Source of the DNA: SB25 sp050180705
Lineage (GTDB): Bacteria; Bacteroidota; Bacteroidia; Bacteroidales; Tenuifilaceae
Assembly: GCA_050180705.1 (NCBI GenBank)
Contig: JBFXDX010000001.1
Location: 248,001-312,000 of the forward strand
Length of the DNA: 64,000 nucleotides
Reading direction: 5' to 3'
The translations under genes were made by a program, and so were the position numbers. How positions within the stretch are numbered: position 1 is the first letter of the stretch; each line of letters opens with the position of its first letter. This document shows, one piece after another, positions 44,453 through 55,212 of this stretch. The notes beneath the pieces are model-generated. The model was not told where the DNA came from and ran no database searches. It was given only the letters and a program-made list of their open reading frames with translations.

Positions 44453-46597
44453 ATGGCTTATTTAAAGAAATTGATTCTACTTACTTTATTCACTTTTATC
44501 TGTTTCCATTCAATTGGACAAAATGAAATTGATAGTCTACAACAGGTATTAAATAATGCTACTACCGTTGAGGGCAAAATAAAGGCAAAAATAGATATAG
44601 CCACTATTTACCGGAAGTGGAATATTGATTCCTTAAAAAAGTACGGATTAAGTGCCCTTTACGAAAGCAAGAAAATAGGCAATAAGTTATTGCAATGCGA
44701 TAGCTATTTTGCTTTAGCCGGAGGGTATAGCAACAGTTACATTACTAAAGTCTCCGATACGGTATGGATGTATCTTGACTCGGCCGAAGTAATTGCGAAT
44801 AAAACTCATGATAAATACCGGATTGCACTGGCAAATTATTATCGCGGGACAATAAATTACCTGCAAAATAATTTTAGTGAATGTGTTAAATATCTGTTAA
44901 AGGCCGACGATCAATTTAGTCTCATAAATGATACGGAACATCTGGCGCGTATAAAACATGTCATTAGTTGTTATTATGCTACAACTGGAGAGTATGAAAA
45001 AGGATTGAAGTATTCCCTTGAGGCATACCCCTTGTTTGAAGAATTAAACCAAACAGAAGATCTGATATACTCAATGATGAGTTTAAGCGATATTTATTTA
45101 CATTTAAACGATACCATTAACACTACAAAATGGAGAAGACGATGCTATACCTATTCAATGAAATATGGACAACCCGACGATAAGGTTTCAGGAGCCGAAA
45201 ACCTAGCGATACTGTTTTATTTGTTAAATCAGGATGACTCGGCAATATATTATTATAATCAATCGATACAATTGGCAAATTATCCGGGTAGCGAAAAAAA
45301 CTTATATGCAACCTATGGTAATCTTGCGCGAATATATTTTAAAAATGGGGACCTCACCCTATCGGAAAAATACTTTCTAAAAGCACTAAATAACAAAACG
45401 CAAATTGGATCTCCGCGGTCAAAACTAAAAATGCTTTCGGACCTTTCGGATTTGTATTACACATTGGGCAATTATAAAAAATCTCTGACTTATTTACAGA
45501 AGTACCAACATTTAAAGGATAGCTTAAAGTTGAGCCAGGCGAGTGCTTTGCTCGATCAAGCCCTTGCCGATAAAGAACTCACAGAACGTATAAACGAGTT
45601 AACCTTGCTAAAAAAGCAGCAATCGTCGATGGTTACAAAAGTGTACCTACTGGGCATTTGTGCTTTTTTGCTCATTATTATTTACTATTCGTTTTGGTAT
45701 TATCACCGGTACCTATATTATAAGAATGCCAAAAGGGTGTATAATAATAGATCCGATTTCCAGTCGGGTACAATATGGAGCTATTCTTTTCCAAAGAAGC
45801 AACCTAAGCAGTGGATGCTATTCATCTCGGCAATCATTTACATGGGCATTGTTTACATACTGTATTTATTTGCTTTTACTCATCAAGTATCAATACTGCC
45901 AATGGCTGGGGCTGCACTTGTGGGAGTATTGTTTTTTATTGCCTTTAAATTGATACAAATTTCCCCAATGGCCCTCAAAAAGGAAGTTACCCAAAGTTTG
46001 ATTGTGAATTTTACTTTCATTATACTTTCATTGGCACTATTCCTAATTGTGAGTCGACTTAGCGTTACTTCTCAAAACATACTTTACCTGTTAATGATTA
46101 TTTGCATTGCAAATTTTGCAGCACTGCTAGCTATGGGGATGATGAACCTTCGTGAGAGTTCCGATTTGTTTTACCAAAACATTATTGATGGAATAAACGA
46201 AAAGATCAATGTTCATAGCAGTGGAAACGAATTGGTTAGCCATCTAAAACAGGGTGAGCCTGTAATTCAGATAGACGATTTAAGCATTACTATAGACAAT
46301 GTGCTGTTTATTGTTTCCGATAACGTTTATCAGGAGTTTATTTGTGTGGAGAACGGGAAGATTGAAAAAAAACTTACTCGTAAGACCTTGGCATATATCG
46401 AAAAGGAGCTAGAACTCTATCCAAGTTTTATTCGCTGTCACCGATCGTACATTGTTAACTTAAATAAGGTAAAAGAGGTTAGGGGGAATTCAAGGCAGCA
46501 ATATCTCATACTAGAGAGTACTTCAGAGAAAATTCCAGTATCCCGTTCGCAGGCATCCGAAATACTACTGCGCTACGAATCCTTTAATAGGAATTAG
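44453..46597 (+). CDS. Membrane TPR-LytTR regulator
   Basis: This 714-residue protein has an N-terminal signal-like helix and about 350 residues of TPR repeats, probably outside the cytoplasm (ARIYFKNGDLTLSEKYFLKALN; LGNYKKSLTYLQKYQHLKDSL). A transmembrane helix follows (about 395-415, LGICAFLLIIIYYSFWYY), then four more (about 450-560), and a C-terminal cytoplasmic LytTR DNA-binding domain (about 610-714; FIRCHRSYIVNLNKVKEVRGNSRQQYLIL). It is a one-component membrane regulator. It directly precedes the giant BspA-like gene, a natural target. Confidence 0.87.
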   Translation: MAYLKKLILLTLFTFICFHSIGQNEIDSLQQVLNNATTVEGKIKAKIDIATIYRKWNIDSLKKYGLSALYESKKIGNKLLQCDSYFALAGGYSNSYITKVSDTVWMYLDSAEVIANKTHDKYRIALANYYRGTINYLQNNFSECVKYLLKADDQFSLINDTEHLARIKHVISCYYATTGEYEKGLKYSLEAYPLFEELNQTEDLIYSMMSLSDIYLHLNDTINTTKWRRRCYTYSMKYGQPDDKVSGAENLAILFYLLNQDDSAIYYYNQSIQLANYPGSEKNLYATYGNLARIYFKNGDLTLSEKYFLKALNNKTQIGSPRSKLKMLSDLSDLYYTLGNYKKSLTYLQKYQHLKDSLKLSQASALLDQALADKELTERINELTLLKKQQSSMVTKVYLLGICAFLLIIIYYSFWYYHRYLYYKNAKRVYNNRSDFQSGTIWSYSFPKKQPKQWMLFISAIIYMGIVYILYLFAFTHQVSILPMAGAALVGVLFFIAFKLIQISPMALKKEVTQSLIVNFTFIILSLALFLIVSRLSVTSQNILYLLMIICIANFAALLAMGMMNLRESSDLFYQNIIDGINEKINVHSSGNELVSHLKQGEPVIQIDDLSITIDNVLFIVSDNVYQEFICVENGKIEKKLTRKTLAYIEKELELYPSFIRCHRSYIVNLNKVKEVRGNSRQQYLILESTSEKIPVSRSQASEILLRYESFNRN

Positions 46598-46669
46598 GGT
46601 AGCTCTACCCATTTACAACAAAACCTTCCCGTTCGCAACACCGCGCTATCATTTGATTTTGCGGGGTTG

Positions 46670-46677
46670 TACTTTTG
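46670..46677 (+). promoter_or_regulatory. -7 box of the giant BspA-like gene
   Basis: TACTTTTG is a full match to TAnnTTTG, 56 bp upstream of the ATG. TTTG sequences occur 14-20 bp upstream but with less than ideal spacing for a -33 box. Confidence 0.5.
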
Positions 46678-46733
46678 TCTGTGTTAATATTTTTATGCTC
46701 TGTGAAAGGATTAATCACTTTTAAAAAATTATT

Positions 46734-49700
46734 ATGCAGATGAAAAAAACTTTTACTTTTATTCTTGGATTCCTATGGGCGTTTGTGCTCCATGCACAGT
46801 ACACCCTTACCGACGACGATGTCGTGGTAACCGATGGAATCATAACATCGTGTTCGTACGATTTTAGTATTAAAAAAATTATTATCCCCGAAACGCTCGA
46901 TGGGCAAACGGTGATAGGGATTGCTGATGGCCCTTATGGAACAGGAGGAATTTTTTACAAAAAAGGAATAACCAAACTTCAATTGCCTGCAACAATTGTA
47001 TCAATTGGCGATTATGCTTTTTATAATAACGCAATCGATACGCTTGAAATTAGTTATTCCACATCTTTGACTACAATCGGCACATATGCATTTGGAAGAA
47101 ATAGTATTGCAGAGTTCAATTTTGGCAATCTCCCGAATCTAACAACGATTGATGAATATGCTTTTTACAGCAATGAAATTGACACCATTGATTTAAGCGG
47201 ATGCCAAAATTTAAAATCCATTGGAGCGTATGCGTTTCATAATAACTACTCCGACACGCTGATACTGAATAACCCGTCTTTAAGAACAATTGGGGCAAAG
47301 TCGTTTTATAATAATCAATTTAAACATATCGATTTAAGCAACTGCGATTCATTAAAAGAGATTGGGTCGTATGCTTTTAAATGTTATGGTTCTACCCTTT
47401 CTTCTTTTGCCCTGCCACAACCCGGATACAGCGGGTTTAATTATTGGATAGATGAAAATAGCAACACTTATGCAGCTGGCGATGTTGTCAGTGACTTAAG
47501 TACTTATTATACAGCTAATATTACCTACACGCTTACTGATGATGATGTTGAGGTAACCGATGGGGTTATTACTGCCTGTTCGTACGATTTTTTCGCTACA
47601 AACATTACAATTCCTGAAACCTTAGACGGGCAAACCGTAACCGGTATTGCCGGCTCCAGTTCATCCTCCGCTGGGTTGTTCGCCGATAAGGGAATTGTTT
47701 CATTGAAATTGCCATCTACCATCAAGGAAATAGGTGCTTACGCATTTTATGAAAACAGTATTGATACCCTTAATTTTGCCAACAATGCCAACCTGCATAA
47801 AATTGGTAATTATGCTTTTGCTATTAACCAGTTAAAAGCCTTAAGTTTTAACAATTGTACTGCGCTCGATTCAATTATGAATGGGGTTTTCTATAATAGC
47901 AGGTTAGATACGGTTGATTTTAGCAATTGCTCATCGCTTTCATTAATTGGATATCAAGCTTTTTATTATAATTATGGAAAAGTTAACATTGATTTGAGCA
48001 GCTGTACTGCTTTAAAAAAAATAGACAAACAGGCTTTTGCTTATGGATATGTTGATACCATTGATATTTCAGGTTGTTCGTCGTTAACCTATATTGGAGC
48101 TAATGCCTTCAGTGGAAATAAATTTAGCAGTGTAGTATTACCCAAATCGAACACCGTTAGCGGTTTCCAATATTGGACCGATGTAAACAATAACACCTAT
48201 ACACCAGGAACAACACTTGCCGACCTTACTTTGTATTACTGGGCATATATACCATACACCCTTACCGATGATGACGTAGTAGTTACTGATGGCGAAATTA
48301 CCAGCTGCAGCTACGATTTTGCCACTAAAGATATTATTGTTCCACAAACACTTGATGGGCAATCGGTAACAATGCTTGGTAAGTCGGTGTTTTATAATAA
48401 AGGATTATTAACTATTCAGCTACCCGCAACTATTGAAACGATTGGGAATGCTGCAATTCGTGGAAATACCAATTTAAGCCGGGTGAAATTTGATGGTTCA
48501 TCGAATCTTACATTTATTGATGATTATGCTTTTTTTCAGGATGGTATAAAGATTTTTGATTTTGATAAATGCCCCAAACTAGCTACAATAAATACCAAAG
48601 CTTTTTATCAGAATTCATTAGATACCATCGATTTGAGTGGTTGCACCGCGTTACGATCAATTTCCTCGTATGTTTTTTATAATAACAATGCCGATACATT
48701 AATTTTAAACAATTCGGCGTTAAAATCGATTGGAAACAGGGCTTTTTATGGCAATAGTTTTAACCAAATTGATTTAAGCAGTTGCGACTCGTTACAAAAT
48801 ATAGGTGCGTATGCTTTTTATGACAATAAATTTAGTGCATTTGTATTGCCCCAATCCAATTATTTAGGGTTTAAGTATTGGTACGACGATCAGGGAAATA
48901 CCTATGCTTCGGGAGACAGTACTAAAAGCACGGAATACAGCTATGCGGCAAAAATTATCCATTCACTTACTGACGATGAAGTGGTGGTAGTTAATGGGGT
49001 AATCAACACATGTACCTATAGTTTCGATATAAAAGATATAGCAATCCCCAACCAGTTGGATGGACAATATGTTACTGGTATTGGCGATTCGGTGTTCTAC
49101 AATAAGGATATAACTAGTATCCAATTGCCCGATTCCTTAGAGTGCATTGGCAACTATGCATTTTATTCATGTGCTATGGATACCCTCAATTTTAGTGTAT
49201 GTCCTAATCTCGACTCAATTGGCTCGTATGCTTTTCAAGGTTGTAACCTTGATTCGTTAATACTCGATAATCCCAAATTAACCTATATCGGTGTTTGGGC
49301 ATTTGCCTCAAACAACCTGGTTCATGTCGATTTTAGTAAATGCCCAGCACTAAAAACAATCGACCAGTATGCATTTTATAGCAATAGTAATAACATATCG
49401 GTTAATTTTAGTAATTGTAGTGTTTTGTCGGTTATCGGTGCATCGGCATTTAGGTATAATAAAATTCCTGATGTCGATTTAAGTCCTTGTACCTCGTTGC
49501 AACAGATTAATGGATATGCCTTTTCTGATAATGTACTAACCCAGTTTACGTTACCTGCTGTTAATCTTACTGGTTTTATATGCTGGAGAGACGCAAATGG
49601 AATAAGTTATAGCCCTAACACAAGCGTTTCCAGCCTCAAAATATCTTATCAGGCTGCTATTCCTTATACCCTTACTGATGAAGATGTGAATGTGAGTAAC

Positions 49701-52700
49701 GGATTAATTGATACCTGCTATTACGACTTTACCTACAACGATATTATTATTCCCGATTCGTTAGACGGGCAGTTAATTACCGGCATTTCGTCGAGCTCAA
49801 CATATAGTAAAGGAGTATTCTATAATAAAAAGATATGTAGTGTTGTATTCCCCGATTCGTTAAAAACGATAGGGAGTTATGCATTTTACAATAACCTTAT
49901 TGATACGATTGACCTGAGTAACCTTACTGCCCTGACAGTAATTGATACTAGTTCCTTTTATAATAATAAATCGACTGCGCTAAAATTGGACAATTGTACC
50001 AGTTTAACCAATATCAACTTTTATGCATTTATAAGTATTTATGCAAAAAGTATTGATTTAAGGCCCTGTACCAGCCTTAATTATATTGGGACAAAAGCAT
50101 TTTATAGCGATTCGGTGGATTATTTTATTTTGCCGGAGAATTCGGCTGCGGATTTCTTGTATTGGAAAGATGGAAACAGTAACATTTATTACGGAAATGA
50201 TACAGCAACCATCAAAAATACTTATTATACAGCTGTATTCCCATATACCCTTACCGATGACGATGTAGTGGTTACAGACGGCGTAATTGTAAGCTGCAGC
50301 TACAATTTTAGCAGCACAGCTATTATTATTCCCGACACGTTAGATGGCCAGGCTGTTATTGGTATTGCCGATGGAACTTCATCAACGAAAGGGATTTTCT
50401 ATAACAAGAAAATCACCTCGGTAAAACTGCCTTCAACCTTGACCTACATTGGTAAATACGCATTTTCCACCAATAAGATTATAAGCATCGATGTAAGTGA
50501 TTGTGCCAACATTAAGGAGTTTAGGGATTATTCGTTTTACTATAATAATCTTGATGTTTTAAATTTATCGTATATCGATTCCTTGACGACTATTGGTACC
50601 TATGCTTTCAGCAGGAACAGTATCGATTCGCTTATTTTAAATCCTTCGGCTCCATTAGCCTCCATTGGTAACTATGCTTTTAGCAGTAATAATATCGATA
50701 CAGTTAGTTTAAACAGTTACACAACCCTAAACAGTATCGGATCCTATGCTTTCGCCAGTAACAGCCTTACGGGTATTGAACTTTCTGGTTGCACCGGATT
50801 GTTGAGGATAGGTTCCAATGCCTTTGCCAATAACTCGGTCAAATATTATTTATTGCCAAAACCTGCCTATTCCGATTTTGAGTACTGGATTAATAATGAT
50901 GGCACCCACTATGCGGCAGGCGATTCGGTGTTAGTGGCTGATTTTAATAAATCGTACCGTGCATTTATTCCTTATACCCTGACCAACGATGATGTAGTAG
51001 TAACCGATGGTACCATAACCAGCTGTAGCTATAGCTTCTTGTTCACCGATATTATTATGCCTCAAATACTCGATGGACAAACAGTAACCGCAATTGCCGA
51101 TGGAAGCAGTACAACCGATGGTGTATTTGCCAATAAGGGTATTACCAGCATTCAGCTACCATCGTCATTGGCTAAAATTGGTAATTATGCATTTTATGCA
51201 GCATATATTGATTCGCTGGATTTTACCAACTTTACCACCCTTGAAACCATCGGTGTTCAAACTTTCTATGGTGGTTATTCACTCGACTATCTTAACTTTA
51301 CAAATTGTACAGCACTATCGACAATTGGCGACAAAGCTTTTTGCTACAACTCGCTCGATACGCTCATATTTACAAATTGTACTGCTTTAACCAGCATTGG
51401 TGTAAATGCTTTTTATGTTAATACCTTACACTCCTTAGACATAAGTGGATGTACTGCCTTAACCTATATTGGAGCCAATGCTTTTGATTATACTCAACTA
51501 AATGGTCTTGTGCTTCCAACGCCCAACTATGCTGCTTTTGAATATTGGTACGATGGTAATAAAAACCAATTTGCACCAGGCGACAGCATAACCGATTTAA
51601 AAACTTCATATACAGCCTATATTCCATATACTTTAACCGACGATGATATTGAGGTGGTGAATGGATATATTATTAGCTGCAATTATGATTACCATTTTAC
51701 CAATATAGTTATTCCTACCTATGCCGATGGACAAACCATTATTGGTATAACTGATAAGACTGCTGGTTTTGGCGTGTTTGCTAATAAAAAAATTACCAGT
51801 GTTAAGCTGCCTTCTACAATCGAATATATTGGTAATTATGCCTTTTACAACAACAGCAGCTTAGTAAAGATAGATTTTAGCGAATGTACCTTGCTAACTC
51901 AAATAGCCACAAGTGCTTTTGAGCATAACGCGGCACTTACACAAATCGATCTATCCAATTGTACTTCGTTAGTTAAAATTGGAGTATCGGCTTTCGACTT
52001 TAACTATAATGTTTCCGAATTAAAGCTCGATGGTTGCAGCAAGCTAAAATCCATTGGAAGATATGCTTTTTACTATAATGCTATTGATACGCTTAACCTA
52101 AATGGCTGCGAATCGCTTACAACTATTGATAGGGGAGCATTCTACGATACAGGTCTCGACACTATTATTCTTAATAAGTGCAGCAAACTTGCTTTTATCG
52201 ATATGGAGGCTTTTCTTGACACTAAGCTTAGTAAGTTGATATTACCGGCTACCTCATATACCAATTTTGCTGGTTGGGTTGATGGAAATGGCACTAAATA
52301 TACTGATGCCGATACAATTACCGATTTCACTACCTACTATTATGCCGATGTAACCTACACTCTTACCGACGATGACGTTGTTGTTACCAACGGTATTGTT
52401 GATACCTGTACCTACGACTTTAGCATAAAGAAGATTATTATGCCCGAAACCCTCGATGGACAAACCGTTAAAGGTATTGCCAGCAAATCGGAGGCTCGGT
52501 ACGGAGTATTCTCGGTACGCAACATTGTTTCAATCAGCTTACCCAGTACTCTAGAAACCATTGGCGATTATGCATTCTACTACAATAGATTGAATAGACT
52601 TAACCTATCAGGTTTTAACAAATTAACCCAGATAGGATACCAAGCCTTTTGCTCGAACTATATAGATACTCTTAATTTAACAAACTGTAGCAGTCTTGAA

Positions 52701-54812
52701 TCAATTGGTAATAGTGCTTTTAATGGTAACTATAATAAATTAACCAATGTTATTTTTGACGGATGTACCTCGCTTAAAACTATTGGTAGCAATGCTTTCT
52801 ACACTAATAAAATAGCCTCGGTTAACCTTAATGGTTGTACAGCATTAAACACCATTGATGTAGGAGCATTCTCGGGTAATAGCTTAACCTCTGTTGTAAT
52901 TGATAACTGTAGTCAGCTTACCTTTATTGGTAAAAATGCATTCTATAACAATTCGAACTTAACAGGTGTAAAGCTGCCGAACTCTGGTTTTAGCAATTTC
53001 CAGAATTGGAAGGATGGTAATGGCAATGCTTATGCAGCTGGCGATTCAATAAAGAGCTATTCTACATGCTACTATGCGGTAATTCCTTATACCCTTACCG
53101 ATGATGATGTTGTTGTAACTAACGGTATAATCGATACCTGTACCTACGACTTTACTTTAAAAACTATTATCATGCCATCTACGCTCGATGGACAAACAGT
53201 TACAGGTATTGCCGATAAGGTTTCGGGTAATGGAGTATTCCAAGGTAAAAACATAGCTACCATGCAGCTGCCAACTACAATGACCTATATTGGCGATTAC
53301 TCCTTCAGGGGCAACTCTCTTGCCGATATTAATATCAACAGCTGTAATGCATTAACCAAGGTGGGCATTTATGCTTTGGAAGCATTAAATATTGATAAAG
53401 TAGATTTTAGAAATTTTAATGCACTTAAAACTATCGATTTTGGTGCTTTTTATGGTGCTGGTATCGATACTGTACTTCTCGATAACTGCACATCGTTAAG
53501 CAGCATTGGCAAATATGCATTCTATAGCAATAGCATAGATACCTTAAGCCTTAAAAATTGTACAGCGTTAGCCACTATCAACGATTATGCTTTTGGAAAC
53601 AATTCGTTGGATAAGCTCGATTTGTCGGATTGCTCGGCTTTAAATACCATTGGGAATAACTCATTCTATAAGAACTCCATCGATAGCGTTGATGTTTCGG
53701 CAAGCAGCAAGTTAACCTACATTGGCTGGTCGGCATTTGCCAATAACACGGGTATAAATCTGGGGACTTTGCCTGTTGTTACTAACCTTGATGGTTTTAG
53801 CGGATGGAGAGATGCCTTTGGTGCCGAGTATGCTTCGGGTGCTTCTATCCCTACTGTAGGTGTTCACTACTATGCTGTTGTTCCATACACATTAACCGAC
53901 AACGATGTTGTGGTAAACAATGGTGTAATAGACTCGTGCACGTACGATTTTACTTCGAAGACCATTATTATTCCATCAACCCTCGATGGGCAAACAGTAA
54001 CCAGTATTGGTAGCCTTGATGAATATAAAGGAGCATTTAGCAACAACCATATATGTAGCGTTGAGTTGCCTACAACCCTAAATTCAATTGGCGAGTATGC
54101 ATTCTACGCTAATTCATTAACATCGGTTGATATTGCTAGCTGTAAATCGTTAACCGAGATTGACAAGTATGCATTCTTTGCAAACTCATCCTATTTGAAA
54201 TCTATAATTCTGCCATCACCCGACTTCGATGGGAATGTGCTCGATTACTGGATCGATGATTTGTATAACAGATACAATGGAGGTGATGGTATTGCTAGTT
54301 TCTCCATAGGTTATAAGGCGGTATTAACCGACAAGCCTTACACGGTAACCTTTAACGTGCTTTACAAAAATGCACCGGTAAATGGAGCTGTAATCTCGGT
54401 TGAAGGGAAAAGCCTAACCACCAGTTCCGAAGGAATTGTTTCAGTTAAACTGATTAATGGAACCTATAGCTTTACCATTAAAACCGAAGGGTATAACGAT
54501 GTTGAGAGCTCGTTTACTGTCGATAACAATGATCAAACGGTTACTATAAACATCTATGCCAACGGGGTTGACGAAAGGATAACCAGTAAGCTTAGCATTT
54601 ATCCTAATCCTGCCACTACTGAGCTAACCATAGCAAGTGGTAGCATTATCGAAAGTGTACAGCTTATTTCGATGACAGGAGCGGTGGTGCAGTCGGAAAT
54701 AGTTCATAACACCGAAACGAAGCTTAATGTACAGAGCCTACCAAAGGGTATTTATTTGGTTAAGATAAATACACCGGAGGGTTCAATTGTTAAACGTATT
54801 TGTAAACAGTAA
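46734..54812 (+). CDS. Giant T9SS-exported BspA-like leucine-rich repeat protein
   Basis: The 2692-residue protein has a signal peptide (FILGFLWAFVLHAQ) and eleven modules, each about 190-270 residues. Each module opens with the pattern YTLTDDDVVVTDG.I.SC.YDF....IPETLDGQTV.GIA (starts near residues 23, 264, 507, 743, 978, 1170, 1413, 1631, 1874, 2117, 2386). LRR_5-type leucine-rich repeats (IGDYAFYNN.IDTL.LSGC..L) follow in each. Near the end (about 2535-2610) is a carboxypeptidase-regulatory/PEGA-like domain (APVNGAVISVEGKSLTTS). The last 75 residues are a T9SS sorting domain (IYPNPATTELTI, IVKRICKQ). BspA-like proteins act in adhesion. It is probably controlled by the LytTR gene upstream. 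Confidence 0.93.
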   Translation: MQMKKTFTFILGFLWAFVLHAQYTLTDDDVVVTDGIITSCSYDFSIKKIIIPETLDGQTVIGIADGPYGTGGIFYKKGITKLQLPATIVSIGDYAFYNNAIDTLEISYSTSLTTIGTYAFGRNSIAEFNFGNLPNLTTIDEYAFYSNEIDTIDLSGCQNLKSIGAYAFHNNYSDTLILNNPSLRTIGAKSFYNNQFKHIDLSNCDSLKEIGSYAFKCYGSTLSSFALPQPGYSGFNYWIDENSNTYAAGDVVSDLSTYYTANITYTLTDDDVEVTDGVITACSYDFFATNITIPETLDGQTVTGIAGSSSSSAGLFADKGIVSLKLPSTIKEIGAYAFYENSIDTLNFANNANLHKIGNYAFAINQLKALSFNNCTALDSIMNGVFYNSRLDTVDFSNCSSLSLIGYQAFYYNYGKVNIDLSSCTALKKIDKQAFAYGYVDTIDISGCSSLTYIGANAFSGNKFSSVVLPKSNTVSGFQYWTDVNNNTYTPGTTLADLTLYYWAYIPYTLTDDDVVVTDGEITSCSYDFATKDIIVPQTLDGQSVTMLGKSVFYNKGLLTIQLPATIETIGNAAIRGNTNLSRVKFDGSSNLTFIDDYAFFQDGIKIFDFDKCPKLATINTKAFYQNSLDTIDLSGCTALRSISSYVFYNNNADTLILNNSALKSIGNRAFYGNSFNQIDLSSCDSLQNIGAYAFYDNKFSAFVLPQSNYLGFKYWYDDQGNTYASGDSTKSTEYSYAAKIIHSLTDDEVVVVNGVINTCTYSFDIKDIAIPNQLDGQYVTGIGDSVFYNKDITSIQLPDSLECIGNYAFYSCAMDTLNFSVCPNLDSIGSYAFQGCNLDSLILDNPKLTYIGVWAFASNNLVHVDFSKCPALKTIDQYAFYSNSNNISVNFSNCSVLSVIGASAFRYNKIPDVDLSPCTSLQQINGYAFSDNVLTQFTLPAVNLTGFICWRDANGISYSPNTSVSSLKISYQAAIPYTLTDEDVNVSNGLIDTCYYDFTYNDIIIPDSLDGQLITGISSSSTYSKGVFYNKKICSVVFPDSLKTIGSYAFYNNLIDTIDLSNLTALTVIDTSSFYNNKSTALKLDNCTSLTNINFYAFISIYAKSIDLRPCTSLNYIGTKAFYSDSVDYFILPENSAADFLYWKDGNSNIYYGNDTATIKNTYYTAVFPYTLTDDDVVVTDGVIVSCSYNFSSTAIIIPDTLDGQAVIGIADGTSSTKGIFYNKKITSVKLPSTLTYIGKYAFSTNKIISIDVSDCANIKEFRDYSFYYNNLDVLNLSYIDSLTTIGTYAFSRNSIDSLILNPSAPLASIGNYAFSSNNIDTVSLNSYTTLNSIGSYAFASNSLTGIELSGCTGLLRIGSNAFANNSVKYYLLPKPAYSDFEYWINNDGTHYAAGDSVLVADFNKSYRAFIPYTLTNDDVVVTDGTITSCSYSFLFTDIIMPQILDGQTVTAIADGSSTTDGVFANKGITSIQLPSSLAKIGNYAFYAAYIDSLDFTNFTTLETIGVQTFYGGYSLDYLNFTNCTALSTIGDKAFCYNSLDTLIFTNCTALTSIGVNAFYVNTLHSLDISGCTALTYIGANAFDYTQLNGLVLPTPNYAAFEYWYDGNKNQFAPGDSITDLKTSYTAYIPYTLTDDDIEVVNGYIISCNYDYHFTNIVIPTYADGQTIIGITDKTAGFGVFANKKITSVKLPSTIEYIGNYAFYNNSSLVKIDFSECTLLTQIATSAFEHNAALTQIDLSNCTSLVKIGVSAFDFNYNVSELKLDGCSKLKSIGRYAFYYNAIDTLNLNGCESLTTIDRGAFYDTGLDTIILNKCSKLAFIDMEAFLDTKLSKLILPATSYTNFAGWVDGNGTKYTDADTITDFTTYYYADVTYTLTDDDVVVTNGIVDTCTYDFSIKKIIMPETLDGQTVKGIASKSEARYGVFSVRNIVSISLPSTLETIGDYAFYYNRLNRLNLSGFNKLTQIGYQAFCSNYIDTLNLTNCSSLESIGNSAFNGNYNKLTNVIFDGCTSLKTIGSNAFYTNKIASVNLNGCTALNTIDVGAFSGNSLTSVVIDNCSQLTFIGKNAFYNNSNLTGVKLPNSGFSNFQNWKDGNGNAYAAGDSIKSYSTCYYAVIPYTLTDDDVVVTNGIIDTCTYDFTLKTIIMPSTLDGQTVTGIADKVSGNGVFQGKNIATMQLPTTMTYIGDYSFRGNSLADININSCNALTKVGIYALEALNIDKVDFRNFNALKTIDFGAFYGAGIDTVLLDNCTSLSSIGKYAFYSNSIDTLSLKNCTALATINDYAFGNNSLDKLDLSDCSALNTIGNNSFYKNSIDSVDVSASSKLTYIGWSAFANNTGINLGTLPVVTNLDGFSGWRDAFGAEYASGASIPTVGVHYYAVVPYTLTDNDVVVNNGVIDSCTYDFTSKTIIIPSTLDGQTVTSIGSLDEYKGAFSNNHICSVELPTTLNSIGEYAFYANSLTSVDIASCKSLTEIDKYAFFANSSYLKSIILPSPDFDGNVLDYWIDDLYNRYNGGDGIASFSIGYKAVLTDKPYTVTFNVLYKNAPVNGAVISVEGKSLTTSSEGIVSVKLINGTYSFTIKTEGYNDVESSFTVDNNDQTVTINIYANGVDERITSKLSIYPNPATTELTIASGSIIESVQLISMTGAVVQSEIVHNTETKLNVQSLPKGIYLVKINTPEGSIVKRICKQ

Positions 54813-54857
54813 AATACTAAACTACACCCAACCATAAACCTTAACTAAATTGTTGCT

Positions 54858-54904
54858 AAACCTCCCTTCTAATGTCCTTTGGGATATTGAGGGGAGGTTT
54901 TTTA
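54858..54904 (+). terminator. Rho-independent terminator of the giant BspA-like gene
   Basis: AAACCTCCC (54858-54866) pairs with GGGAGGTTT (54892-54900), followed by a T tract. It lies 46 bp after the stop codon. Confidence 0.85.
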
Positions 54905-55212
54905 GTTATTCATGGAGCGTTAAGTATGAAAGGTTAAAGGGATGAAGTTTGAAGTTAGAATGCAGAAGTTGGATGAAGTTAAAAGAAATTAGAGAAAGGT
55001 TTATATCAAAATTCAAAAAAAACATTAACTAGTATTCCTGATGTAGCGAAGGCCAGAAATTTTGAGTAGTTAAAAGTTGGCAAATTAAGAGCTAAAAGGA
55101 AGAATACATATATTTCTCTCTTTACAATCAACCAACAAACACCAACTTAGACCTGTTCTACGAACAAAGAACAACAAATCGGCTATCTTTGGGGAATAAA
55201 AAAAATTATGCA
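54905..55212. other. Low-complexity intergenic stretch
   Basis: Degenerate GAAGTT/GTTAAAGG-type short repeats fill much of this 308-bp spacer, and no gene is recognised. Similar GAAGTTGGAAG-type repeats recur after the CAT-like gene. Confidence 0.5.
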
